Shown piece after piece: positions 47,230 through 56,211 of a DNA stretch of 64,000 nucleotides. Origin of the DNA: an uncultured Bacteroidales bacterium. Its GTDB lineage: Bacteria; Bacteroidota; Bacteroidia; Bacteroidales; Bacteroidaceae. Position 1 is the first letter of the stretch, and each line of letters starts with the position of its first letter. A program made the position numbers and the translations under genes. The stretch is from contig CAMAFY010000011.1 of NCBI GenBank assembly GCA_945833885.1, positions 1 through 64,000 on the forward strand, written 5' to 3'. The notes under the pieces are model-generated. The model saw only the letters and a list, made by a program, of their open reading frames with translations, had not been told where the DNA came from and searched no databases.

Positions 47230-47922
47230 TTACTTCAGGCTACCCGTATAGGTGATATTGACGGGATTTGTATAGTTTTCACCGTAATAAACGGTCATGT
47301 TCAGGCTCAGTTGGCTGGCGCTGACACCGGCAGAAGTGATGTAAACCGTCGCAGCATTGTAGGCCTTTCCATTGACCGTGCAGGTGCAGTTTGTGCCGAA
47401 ACCACTGTTGTCGGTCAGCGCAATGGTGGTGTTCGAACCGCTGTGGGAGAGTCCGAGATTGGCAATGGTGAGTTGGCTGACGCTGATGTTGCTGCCTATA
47501 TTATAGGCACTCAGGGTAAGGGATGCCGTAGTGCTGGCGGCCACGGTCTGGGCGTTGGTGGTGAGGGTTGCGGCAATGGTGGGGGTGGATTTGCCGATGG
47601 AATTGTAGGCCATTGGCTCATAAGTTCCCGAAAGGGCCTCAACATTGGCGCTACCAGTATAATTGAATGCGGTGCCCTGATTGGCGAAAGACTTGATGAG
47701 TTCGGCGGCAACGAGTCCGAGATTGCCGTATTTCTCGTTGCTTGCGAGTTGGTTCTTCAAGGCTTCTCCCACAACAGAAGAGAGAGAAGTGCTCTGTCCG
47801 GAAGCCAGTTGGTTGACGTATGCGTTGGCAAGTGCGCTGCCGGCAGTGCCGAGGTCGCACGATGTGAGGCACATGCTGCCTGCAGCCACGAGCAGAAGGG
47901 CGGAAATTGTTTTGGTTTTCAT
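47230..47922 (-). CDS. Lipoprotein of unknown function
   Basis: 230 residues. Lipoprotein signal MKTKTISALLLVAAGSMCLTSC, then a Gly/Ala/Ser-rich N-terminal half (TAGSALANAYVNQLASGQ, SLSSVVGEALKNQLA) and a Thr/Ser-rich beta-strand-rich C-terminal half (STPTIAATLTTNAQTVAASTTASLTLSAYNIG, TYTGSLK). I do not recognise the family; it could be a DUF4923-like secreted protein. It is the only gene between sialidase and phosphoesterase genes on this strand, and 34 nt separates it from the phosphoesterase gene. Confidence 0.75.
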   Translation of the reverse strand: MKTKTISALLLVAAGSMCLTSCDLGTAGSALANAYVNQLASGQSTSLSSVVGEALKNQLASNEKYGNLGLVAAELIKSFANQGTAFNYTGSANVEALSGTYEPMAYNSIGKSTPTIAATLTTNAQTVAASTTASLTLSAYNIGSNISVSQLTIANLGLSHSGSNTTIALTDNSGFGTNCTCTVNGKAYNAATVYITSAGVSASQLSLNMTVYYGENYTNPVNITYTGSLK

Positions 47923-48241
47923 TTTTTATCTGTTGTTAAGATTTTTGATGTTCTGTTTGCAAATGTACGAAAATCATTCCGCCTATTACCGATTTTTGGG
48001 GAAATATCCCGAACATCTGCCGTAAAACATACAAAAATGTCATACCGACAATTCCCGTCGCACAGAAAGGAACTGCAAGTCTCCGTGGCGGAAAGCCCGG
48101 TGGGAGGATGCGAAAAAGGGCAGACAACGCAACCGGAAATGCTGCGATGTCTGCCCTGAACAGGAATTATGACGCGGAAAAACGGCGGCTTGCGGCAGGC
48201 GAGGTGTCAATGGTGCTCACCGGCCGCAGCGGTGGAAAATG
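47923..48241. other. 319-bp gap
   Basis: Holds a possible minus-strand -7 box (TACATTTG at 47967-47960) for the lipoprotein gene. No gene or clear array seen. Confidence 0.45.
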
Positions 48242-51200
48242 TCAGAGGTTCACCACCTTCTTGCCGTTGACGACGTATATGCCACGGCGCGAAGGCAGGG
48301 CTTCGAGGCGACGTCCGTCGAGGGTGTAGATGCCCTCTGCGGCACGGCTGTCCTCAACCTGGGCTTCCTGAATGCCGACAATCACCTTTTCGGCAAACTC
48401 AACGTCGGCCTCAACGTTGGGATTTTCAATCAATTGCCAGCAAGATCCCGCATCGCTCGAGGTCCAGACACTGACGGGATAGTCAAGTTGCGGGGATGCG
48501 CAGAGCCAATCGTTGGTGCTTCCCGACGTGCTGAACGCAAAGCCGTTGCTGATTTCCTGGACGTTCACCGGTGAAGATGTGGCAAACATGCAGTGACGGG
48601 TGCCGGTATTGGTTCCGACAACGAGGCACTTTTCGGCTCCGACATTGTAGAGGTAATACTCATTGTTGAGATAAACGAGCATCCAAGCATTGTTGGGGTC
48701 GGCAGGATTTACCTCTTCTGAATAGGCTTCGTTCGAAAGTTCGTGGGTAGCATCTCCAATCATTTCGCCCGTCCACAGCATATTATCGTTGTACTGAGGC
48801 GCATAAATGGCCTTGGCAGTGTAGTGGGGATTGTAGAGAATGTAGGTCTTTTCCTCACTGACATCGCTGAGTTTCGTGACGGTTTCGCCCAAGGGTTCGA
48901 TGTCGGTAGGCAGCACGCGGAAGGTGCAACTTACGGCTTCGTTCACCTGACCGTCGGCATCCATCACCGTACCTTCGGGAAGTTCCAGGGTGTACTTGCC
49001 GGCTGCCAGCGGATATTCATAGGTGAGTTTCACCTCCTTGTCCTCACAGGTGACATAGGCCTTGACGCTCTCGGAGAGGCTGATGGCGGCATCCTCGAGT
49101 CCGTTTGGCTGGACAGGCTTGTTGAAGACGACGGTCATGCTCTCGGAATCTGCCGAAACCTTAATGGCGGTGAGGGGCAGAATGGTGGTGGCAGGGTCGT
49201 ATTCGAGGTCGTAAGTGTAGCGTCCTTCGGTGATATCCTCAATGGTATAGTTCTTGTATGCAATGGTATAGCCTCCGCCGCCCGTACCACAGAAGGTCTC
49301 TTCTTCGTAGATGAAGCCGATAGACTTGTCACTCTGCACGGTCATTGTGCTATATGCCGACCCAATCTTCGATACTGTGTGGTAGCCATCCCAGTCACGG
49401 GCGAAGTTGGCAGGCGTATTATAGGTGCTGGTCTCCGTAAGATCCTTATAGAAAATGCTGACATTCGTGCGTCCGCTACCACGTGGAAGCGACTGGAGAG
49501 CCAGCCAAGTCTTCTGTCCATCTTCCTGACGAACCACGGGAACCATCTGAATTTCACCGTTGCAACCATTGTTGGCTGTCACACCATTGTTGGACTTGCT
49601 GGAGAGAGCATACGTACCCCATGAGCCTTCAGCCTTGTCGGAATCGGTGAAACTGAAGATGTTGAACTTGCGACCTTCCGTACAACGGCTTGAAAGCACA
49701 AGGTTTCCGTTGGGAAGTTCCTCCACTTTGGGTTCGTCACCACCGGGGATGGGGCTCGAATCACAGCCACCGAGGAACGCCCAGGTCTGACCAAAGTCGT
49801 CGGAATACAGCACCCAGTTGGCGGTTTGTACGCCGTTGTAGGTGGAACCGGCGCAGTAGAGGCGGTAATAATCGCCAATTTTGGTATAGCGGCTCTGATG
49901 AATCTTACCGCTTCCTACGAACCATCCCTTGACGGCTCCGTACTTTGAGTTGTCAAATGGGGCATAAATGAATTCTTCATCAAGATATTCAGGCTCTGTC
50001 CACGTCTTTCCGTCATCATAAGAGTACCATCTTGCCCATCCTTGATGGTGAGTTCTACTGCCAGAGAAGAAGCCTGGCGTACCGGAACAACTGGTGACCA
50101 TGATGATATCACTCTCACGGTCGGCCACGATACACGGGTCTCCGAAACCGGCTTCCTGGTGTCCGGCGGTGGTGTTGCCGTCACCTTCCATCACTTTGGG
50201 CTTGATATTGTCTCCCCAGTTCTGACCATTGTCGGCCGAAGTGCGGATATGGAGGTCAATGCGTCCGCTTCCGATGTCGGCACGACTGGTACGATAGTCG
50301 GCAATGGCCAGCACAACACCGTTCTTTGTGGTGGTGATGGCGGGAATTCTGTAGGGGATGTCGCTGGTAGTACGCGTCTCAAAGACGTTGAACTGCCACT
50401 CGGGCTCCTCCAAAGAACGCTTCACGCAGAGGCGGAGATTGCCGAAAGTGATGCCCTTGTTCGCACCGGAGAGGGTCATTGTGTAGACCTGGTCCGCCAG
50501 ACCTTCGACACTGACGTGCTGAGCATCGGCACTTGGCTTGTATTCTGTGCCGTCTGCCATGGTGAGAGTCATGAGACTTGAGGCGCCATCTACAAATGTC
50601 AGGTCGAAACTGAACGCTGAAACGACATAGTTTGCATCGGTAGTTTTCAGATTATAACTGGAACTGTTGGTCAGACCTCCGTAACCTGTGATGTCTTTTC
50701 CCGTGTAAGTCATGTTGTTTGCACCGGCAGTTACCTCCACACCTACGGGAGTTACATCCGTGCTGGACCATACCGAGGCCCACGTTCCACTGGTATTCGT
50801 AGCAGTCCATGCGCCAGTATCGGCATTGACATCGAACTCTTTTGCTGCCCATCTGAAGACAACGCTCGAGCCAGTGTCCTGACCTGTTGACCAGAATGCA
50901 AGATAACCGTCGCGGTTGTTCAGAGCATACGATGTGCCTTTCTCGAAGATGTAGAATTCTTCTCCGTCCTCGGGGCTGAGATTGTTGGCAGTGGTCAGCG
51001 TCCACTCCGCAGTATAACCGGCAGGAACGTTGTCCTTTTCCACCATTTTCGGGAAAGTGCTTCCACCGGTTTTCCCAGACATGGTGGTGCTTGCTGCGAG
51101 GACCTTGTCCGGACCTGCGGCTTTGTTGTAGAGAGAGTAACTGCCATCGTCGTTCTGAACGCGGTACCAAAGGTCGGTATCATCGAGTTGCGAAGTCATT

Positions 51201-51364
51201 TTCGACAGTTCCAACTTGCTCTCCGTACCGTCGGTGGAGATGTAATAACCGGCAGCAGCAATCTGCATGGTCTCCCAATTTATGCCCGTTGGCCAAACCG
51301 CTTCGGCCCAGGATGCGGAACCGAAGCCCAATGTCAATGCGACAAGAGTAAGGATTTTCTTCAT
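48242..51364 (-). CDS. Large secreted sialidase (GH33)
   Basis: 1040 residues from the ATG at 51364, with a signal peptide (MKKILTLVALTLGFGSASWA). Architecture: N-terminal ~1-330 beta-rich region, possibly two carbohydrate-binding or lectin-like domains; GH33 six-bladed propeller ~335-700 with the RIP motif (IPYRIPAITTTKNG) and Asp-boxes (SADNGQNWG, SYDDGKTWTEP, SDDFGQTWA); an Ig/Big-like stretch ~715-810; a second binding-like domain ~830-970; and a C-terminal tail (GIYTLDGRRLEALPSRRGIY, then VVNGKKVV) resembling Bacteroidetes sorting or CTD tails. Removes sialic acid from host glycans. Two 22-nt repeats abut its start codon. Confidence 0.93.
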   Translation of the reverse strand: MKKILTLVALTLGFGSASWAEAVWPTGINWETMQIAAAGYYISTDGTESKLELSKMTSQLDDTDLWYRVQNDDGSYSLYNKAAGPDKVLAASTTMSGKTGGSTFPKMVEKDNVPAGYTAEWTLTTANNLSPEDGEEFYIFEKGTSYALNNRDGYLAFWSTGQDTGSSVVFRWAAKEFDVNADTGAWTATNTSGTWASVWSSTDVTPVGVEVTAGANNMTYTGKDITGYGGLTNSSSYNLKTTDANYVVSAFSFDLTFVDGASSLMTLTMADGTEYKPSADAQHVSVEGLADQVYTMTLSGANKGITFGNLRLCVKRSLEEPEWQFNVFETRTTSDIPYRIPAITTTKNGVVLAIADYRTSRADIGSGRIDLHIRTSADNGQNWGDNIKPKVMEGDGNTTAGHQEAGFGDPCIVADRESDIIMVTSCSGTPGFFSGSRTHHQGWARWYSYDDGKTWTEPEYLDEEFIYAPFDNSKYGAVKGWFVGSGKIHQSRYTKIGDYYRLYCAGSTYNGVQTANWVLYSDDFGQTWAFLGGCDSSPIPGGDEPKVEELPNGNLVLSSRCTEGRKFNIFSFTDSDKAEGSWGTYALSSKSNNGVTANNGCNGEIQMVPVVRQEDGQKTWLALQSLPRGSGRTNVSIFYKDLTETSTYNTPANFARDWDGYHTVSKIGSAYSTMTVQSDKSIGFIYEEETFCGTGGGGYTIAYKNYTIEDITEGRYTYDLEYDPATTILPLTAIKVSADSESMTVVFNKPVQPNGLEDAAISLSESVKAYVTCEDKEVKLTYEYPLAAGKYTLELPEGTVMDADGQVNEAVSCTFRVLPTDIEPLGETVTKLSDVSEEKTYILYNPHYTAKAIYAPQYNDNMLWTGEMIGDATHELSNEAYSEEVNPADPNNAWMLVYLNNEYYLYNVGAEKCLVVGTNTGTRHCMFATSSPVNVQEISNGFAFSTSGSTNDWLCASPQLDYPVSVWTSSDAGSCWQLIENPNVEADVEFAEKVIVGIQEAQVEDSRAAEGIYTLDGRRLEALPSRRGIYVVNGKKVVNL

Positions 51365-51374
51365 AAGCATATTA

Positions 51375-51418
51375 GATTTATTTGATTTGTTTTCTGGATT
51401 TATTTGATTTGTTTTCCG
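51375..51418. repeat. Two 22-nt repeats directly upstream of the sialidase start codon
   Basis: The core GATTTATTTGATTTGTTTTC occurs at 51375 and 51397, exactly 22 nt apart; the first begins 4 nt beyond the alternative ATG. Confidence 0.93.
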
Positions 51419-51485
51419 TCATGTCCGGAAAAAAATCCCGTCCGATTCCCATATACGTGTCTAAGACTTCCGCTGTTTTTGCATA

Positions 51486-51617
51486 GGATATCCTAATAAG
51501 TCACCTGGAATCGCCTAATCTTCAGCATAGAATCGCCTAATCTTCAGCATAGAATTGCCTAATCTTCAACATAGAATTGCCTAATCTTTAGCCTAAGATT
51601 GCCTATATACACCTCGG
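51486..51617. repeat. 22-nt array, 6 units (core AATCGCCTAATCTTCAGC)
   Basis: Units at 51486, 51508, 51530, 51552, 51574 and 51596; the second and third are identical. It lies between the sialidase and Rel/SpoT genes. Confidence 0.96.
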
Positions 51618-51753
51618 CTTTCCTATATTTTCCTCGGCTTTCCTGAATGCAATCGCCAAGGCTTTCCAACAAGCCTCACGGAATGTTCGGAAGTCCTCGC
51701 CAGCGAATGGTGCCCTCCGCCACGGCTTTCACCGTTTCGGAAGGCCAAAAGAC

Positions 51754-53709
51754 TCATTTGCTGACCTCGTCCACGCCGCGGATGCTGGCAAGAAGCCGCA
51801 CAGTATCACGGAGTTCTTCGGCGGAATGCACGGTATATCCTATGGTACAATCGAAGATCTCATCCTGCGATTCGATATTCATATAACTGATGGATATGTG
51901 CATAATGTCGCTCAAACAGGTGACGATGTCCTTGAGGAGTTGGGGGCGATCTACGCCACGAATGTGCGTGGTGACCGGGAAAACGCGTTCCTCACAGGCG
52001 GGGAACAGGACGTTACGTATGCGGTCGCCCTGCTGCGCTGCCTGACTAATGACATACCGACAGTCGCGTCTGTGGACGATTGTGTTGCCGTCGTTCTCGC
52101 GGAAACCAATGACTTCGTGCCCCGGCAACGGCTTGCAGTGTTCACAACGTCGGTAACGTCCAGCCATTTCCGGGTGACAAAGGGGCTTAAGATAGTTCTT
52201 TGCCTTATAGGTTTTTGCCCAAGCATACCACTCGCCATGCGGCACTGCGTCGGGGTTTACACCGATTTCCACGCAGTCGCCATGCTGGAGAATGGTCTTC
52301 AACGACTGCAATTTACCATTGACACGTGCGTACTGTGCGTGCTCACCCTTGCCGATTTCGAAGGCATAGTCCAATGCCGTACCATTAAGAGGCAGACGTG
52401 TGGGGGTGCCAGTGGTGTCATATACGGTGATATCCTCGCTATAAAGCGCGGAGACTACGCTGTCCATGAACAGCGCATCGGCGTTGCTTTCGGAAATATC
52501 CTGGAGCATCACCTTGAATTTGTCAATCCATCGATAGTCAGTATGCCGGTGATGGCAATCCTGAGGTTTGCCTTCGTCGATACATTTCTGGGCAGCGCGG
52601 CGCTCTTCCTCAATATGGTCGAGGATAAGTCCCAAACGACTGCGCTCCACCATGTGCTCCGAAGAGATGTGAATTTCCTCCCAATGACCATAATTGTTCA
52701 GCAGTCTGATGTGAAGACTCTGGTATCCGTTCTCCTTAGGGTTGTCAATATAGTTGATCATTGACCCAGGACGCTCCTTGAAATGGTCGGTTAATATGCT
52801 GTAAATCTTGAGACTTAGCGCCTTTTCATCGCTGGCTGCCTCGTCAGGCATGAAGATTGGGCGGGTGACATTTTGGGCATCGTATATCAAACGTATGATG
52901 TGTCGGAAGTCAACATGCTGGAAATCGCGGCCATGGCGTTGCATTGACTGATAGATACTGTAGGGTTGTCGCCATCGAATCTCGGTACGTACGTTGATTC
53001 CTCGCTTCTTAAGGATGCGGACAAGGTGGTCTGTGAAGTCGGAAAGACGGGCCTCGTTATCCTTTTGGTCGGCTTCCAGTTGCCGCGAAAGGCGCTCATA
53101 GCGGTCGGGACAACGGTATTTGAAGGAGAGATTCTCCAATTCGCGGCGCACACTGTGCAGCCCCAAGCGGTTGGCAAAGGGGGCGTAGAAGTAGTCGGTT
53201 TCCCCGGCTATCTTCATCTGTTTCTCAGGTTTCATGCTTGCAAGTGTGCGCATATTGTGCAGACGGTCGGCAAGTTTGATCAGGACGGCGCGGATATCGT
53301 ACTGCAAAGATTTGAGAAGTTGGCGGAAATTGCTCTCCTGTTTACGTCCGTCATCGCCAATATACTTGCGTTTTGTCACGACATCGACAAGGAAAGCAAC
53401 GTCAGGACCGAAGCGTTCACTGATTTCCTGGATGCTGTGTGGCGTATCTTCCACCACGTCGTGCAGGAATCCGGCGATGATGGGATTTGGACCGAGTTGC
53501 AGTTCGAGCGCAATAATGCGTGCCACGGCTACGGGATGTGTGATATAGGGTTCGCCACTTTTACGCCGTTGTGGCGCATGGGCTTCGTGTGCAAATTCAA
53601 AGGCATCGCGTATGCGTGCAACATCCTTAGGGGTGGTGTGCCCTGCTATTTGCGCAATCATATCGTCAACCTGATCGCGCACCACCTGTTCATAGTCTAT
53701 TTTCACCAT
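51754..53709 (-). CDS. Rel/SpoT family (p)ppGpp hydrolase with diverged synthetase domain
   Basis: 651 residues: HD hydrolase (~20-190), synthetase-like (~225-360), TGS (~430-490), zinc-finger-like and ACT (~575-651). The hydrolase looks intact: RRKSGEPYITHP, FLHDVVEDT and KLADRLHNMRTL. The synthetase does not: the usual G-R-x-K-x-x-Y-S-I reads IRWRQPYSIY (Lys to Arg), the usual EIQIRT block reads EIHISS, and the AAHW block is missing; PKENGYQSLH remains. I infer a mainly hydrolytic enzyme; a second Rel elsewhere would be expected to make (p)ppGpp. Preceded by a good promoter at 53822-53855. Confidence 0.85.
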   Translation of the reverse strand: MVKIDYEQVVRDQVDDMIAQIAGHTTPKDVARIRDAFEFAHEAHAPQRRKSGEPYITHPVAVARIIALELQLGPNPIIAGFLHDVVEDTPHSIQEISERFGPDVAFLVDVVTKRKYIGDDGRKQESNFRQLLKSLQYDIRAVLIKLADRLHNMRTLASMKPEKQMKIAGETDYFYAPFANRLGLHSVRRELENLSFKYRCPDRYERLSRQLEADQKDNEARLSDFTDHLVRILKKRGINVRTEIRWRQPYSIYQSMQRHGRDFQHVDFRHIIRLIYDAQNVTRPIFMPDEAASDEKALSLKIYSILTDHFKERPGSMINYIDNPKENGYQSLHIRLLNNYGHWEEIHISSEHMVERSRLGLILDHIEEERRAAQKCIDEGKPQDCHHRHTDYRWIDKFKVMLQDISESNADALFMDSVVSALYSEDITVYDTTGTPTRLPLNGTALDYAFEIGKGEHAQYARVNGKLQSLKTILQHGDCVEIGVNPDAVPHGEWYAWAKTYKAKNYLKPLCHPEMAGRYRRCEHCKPLPGHEVIGFRENDGNTIVHRRDCRYVISQAAQQGDRIRNVLFPACEERVFPVTTHIRGVDRPQLLKDIVTCLSDIMHISISYMNIESQDEIFDCTIGYTVHSAEELRDTVRLLASIRGVDEVSK

Positions 53710-53821
53710 AAGATCCTAAATGAAGTTTACATGGTTTTCATATAAAGGAACGGCGTATTCCGCCGGCATCACAAAACTTTCACCATCATTTCATCGCCGC
53801 GGATTACACGTTATTTGGTGG

Positions 53822-53855
53822 CAAAGATAATGTTTTTTTGGAAAATCTATACAAA
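53822..53855 (-). promoter_or_regulatory. Bacteroidetes-type promoter of the Rel/SpoT gene
   Basis: Minus strand TTTG (53855-53852), 22 nt, TATCTTTG (53829-53822). Confidence 0.65.
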
Positions 53856-54154
53856 AGCCCCTGTTTTTTTCGCACTTTTTTCCCGTCTTCCGCAGGCATC
53901 TTCGCATTTCCGCCCACGGATTTCCCGAAAGTCTTGGAAAGGGGAATCCGGAAAATTCGCGCAAAACACGGCATCATTCGTCCTTTTCACCTTTGTTTCC
54001 GACCTGAGAAGACGGCATCCGCAATGATGGAAACGGGGGAAAAAACGGGAAAAGTTCCATAAACCGGACATTCTACAACAACCTTAAAGGGAGGATTTAC
54101 GGCAAAAGCGTGCATTCAAACCGCCGGGAAGGACGTTTTTCGCCGTTTTATTCG

Positions 54155-54162
54155 TAATTTTG
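54155..54162 (+). promoter_or_regulatory. -7 box of the GSCFA gene
   Basis: TAATTTTG. Transcription would start near 54168, about 9 nt before the first in-frame ATG (54177). Confidence 0.5.
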
Positions 54163-54254
54163 CACGCATCTTTCCGATGCCCGCCGCAAAGCCCTTATGC
54201 CCCGCTACCGCAGCATTCACCCCCACACTACCCCATCCTATGCCCGCTTCCTCC

Positions 54255-55223
54255 ATGCTTTTCCGCACGCCGGTCGAACTTCCCGCCCAAAGTCCAGCCC
54301 TCTCCGCCGACACTTCCGTGGTGCTTCTGGGCTCCTGCCTCGCCATCCACATGGGCGAGCGTCTGACCATTGACCTCGGAACCACCCGCTGTTGCGCCAA
54401 TCCTTTCGGGGTACTCTACAATCCGCGTTCCATATTCGGGGCACTGAAACTCCTGCTCGCCCCCGCCGAAGATGCCGAGAATTGCCTGAGAGACGCCCTC
54501 TTCGAAGGTCGCGACGGGCTGTGGCATTCGTGGCTTTTCTCCACACATTTTTCCCACAACACCGCCGAAGGTGCCCTGCAACGTATGAGGGAAAGCGTGG
54601 AAAACGCGCGCAGACTGCTCCTGGGAAACGGCAACCGGACCTGTGAAAAGCCGCCGATGCTCATCCTCACCTTTGGCACCGACCATCACTACCGCCTTAC
54701 CGACAGCGACGGACTGCGCGTGGTGGCGAACTGCCACAAGGAACTTCCGGCACGGTTTTCCGAGCACACCGACGATGTGAATGCGCTGACCGCACTCTTC
54801 GAAGACGTCTTCAACAGCCTGCAAGAGCGGATTCCCGGCCTCCAGACCGTGCTGACCGTGAGCCCTTACCGCTACAAAAAATACGGCTTCCATCCGTCAC
54901 AACTGAGCAAGGCACGCCTGCTTCTCCTCTGCGACGCCGCATGTAAGGCCCATCCGGAACACGTACATTACTTCCCGGCCTACGAGATTCTCAACGACGA
55001 ACTCCGCGACTACCGCTTCTACGATGCGGACATGCTGCACCCTTCACCGCAGGCTGTCGACTACATCGCCGCACGTTTCGAGGAATGGTGCTTCGACAAT
55101 GCCCTGCTGCCATTGGCGGAAGAACGCAGGAAGGCCCACAAAAGGGCACAGCACCGACGGATCTCGCCGGCGGAAACGACGGAAGACAACACTTCCAGGG
55201 GCGAAACCACACGGGGGAAGTGA
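54255..55223 (+). CDS. GSCFA domain protein
   Basis: 322 residues from the ATG at 54255 (MLFRTPVELPAQ); the frame is open back to an ATG at 54177, so a longer protein is possible. GSCFA proteins are SGNH-hydrolase-like. The name motif reads LLGSCLAIHMGERL here (Phe to Leu), followed by NPFGVLYNPRSIFGALKLL. Later motifs include MLILTFGTDHHYRLTDS, LTVSPYRYKK and FPAYEILNDELRDYRFY, then DMLHPSPQAVDYI with the likely Asp-xx-His pair. Substrate unknown; acyl or O-acetyl esterase activity is a guess. Followed 76 nt later by an unknown gene. Confidence 0.88.
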   Translation: MLFRTPVELPAQSPALSADTSVVLLGSCLAIHMGERLTIDLGTTRCCANPFGVLYNPRSIFGALKLLLAPAEDAENCLRDALFEGRDGLWHSWLFSTHFSHNTAEGALQRMRESVENARRLLLGNGNRTCEKPPMLILTFGTDHHYRLTDSDGLRVVANCHKELPARFSEHTDDVNALTALFEDVFNSLQERIPGLQTVLTVSPYRYKKYGFHPSQLSKARLLLLCDAACKAHPEHVHYFPAYEILNDELRDYRFYDADMLHPSPQAVDYIAARFEEWCFDNALLPLAEERRKAHKRAQHRRISPAETTEDNTSRGETTRGK

Positions 55224-55299
55224 CGGCTCCGGCAACAAACACGACCGGAACCTTGCCGGCATCAAGACCGAACTTTTCAACTGAAACTACCGCATAACG

Positions 55300-55866
55300 A
55301 TGATACCCGAAAACACAAATTACCTGAAACTCTTTGAGGAACGCCTCGAACAGACCCTGCTCAAACAGTGCAAAGAGCGCGGAATTCTGGAAGGGAAACT
55401 GCTTTCCACACCCGATATCGACGAATGTTGGATGGCGTTTGCCCCCGATTATCTTGCCAATGCCGTACCAGAAATCGCGAAATATCCCCTCGTGGCGCTC
55501 GGATGGGCCATGTTTCTCGGCATGGCTGTGGGCAAACTTTGGGACACGGATTGGAACCAATATGGCAAAAATCCGGAGGAAATCTACCGGCAACTGCGCG
55601 ACAAGCGCGGATTTGACTGCATGGACGAATACATTCTGGAGGAAGTGCTGCGACTCAATGCCGATGCCGCCCGCCAACTGACGGGACATGTGCAGCACTG
55701 TGCCCAAACCGTAGAGACGGCGATTCGGAAGGAAGAGGTGGAACCCTCCACTCCCCTCGCCTTCAACATCTTCACCACGTCCATCAATGTGCTGTACCGC
55801 CTCGGAGCAGCCATCGAACTCCATGCCCTGGGTTACCGTTTCGAACGCATCGACCCCAAGGCCTGA
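55300..55866 (+). CDS. Conserved protein of unknown function
   Basis: 188 residues, largely helical, no signal peptide. One hydrophobic helix in the middle (PLVALGWAMFLGMAVGKLWD) that could be buried or membrane-associated. The sequence looks like a conserved Bacteroidales hypothetical protein (regular codon use, clean start), but I cannot name a family. It follows the GSCFA gene by 76 nt and could share its transcript. Confidence 0.65.
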   Translation: MIPENTNYLKLFEERLEQTLLKQCKERGILEGKLLSTPDIDECWMAFAPDYLANAVPEIAKYPLVALGWAMFLGMAVGKLWDTDWNQYGKNPEEIYRQLRDKRGFDCMDEYILEEVLRLNADAARQLTGHVQHCAQTVETAIRKEEVEPSTPLAFNIFTTSINVLYRLGAAIELHALGYRFERIDPKA

Positions 55867-56017
55867 CGCCTCTGCACACCGCACTTCCGCAGGCTTTTGG
55901 GCCGCATCGCAAGTGGTATCCCCGAACCGGTCCGGTCCCCTTTTCAAACATTTTGAGATTGAGGTTTCCGAAAACATAGGAACCATGTCCGCCATACGGC
56001 TGAAAGAACCGGGGCAT

Positions 56018-56131
56018 TCCACCAAAGAACAGCAGAAAGGCGACGAAACGCTACCCACAAAAACATACGTGAAGATTTGGGGTAGTAATGTATAGAAACC
56101 ACCTGTCCACCAAAGAACAGCAGAAAGGCGA
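56018..56131. repeat. 88-nt spaced repeat (core CCACCAAAGAACAGCAGAAA)
   Basis: A 26-nt exact block occurs at 56018 and 56106, a lag of 88 nt (4 x 22). The rest of the unit has diverged. Confidence 0.8.
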
Positions 56132-56152
56132 CCATACGCAAGCCGCCCGAAG

Positions 56153-56207
56153 CAAAAGCATCCGCCGCGAAACCACAACGGTTTCACGGCGGATGCTTGC
56201 GTTTTTG
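56153..56207. terminator. Terminator hairpin between convergent genes
   Basis: GCATCCGCCGCGAAACC pairs with GGTTTCACGGCGGATGC, with GTTTTTG after it on the plus strand and A-rich sequence before it. Confidence 0.85.
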
Positions 56208-56211
56208 TCCG

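Larger units (their letters stand above)
53710..54254. other. Divergent gap with two promoters
   Basis: The only features seen are the minus-strand promoter of the Rel/SpoT gene (53822-53855) and the plus-strand -7 box at 54155-54162. No array is evident. Confidence 0.55.
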
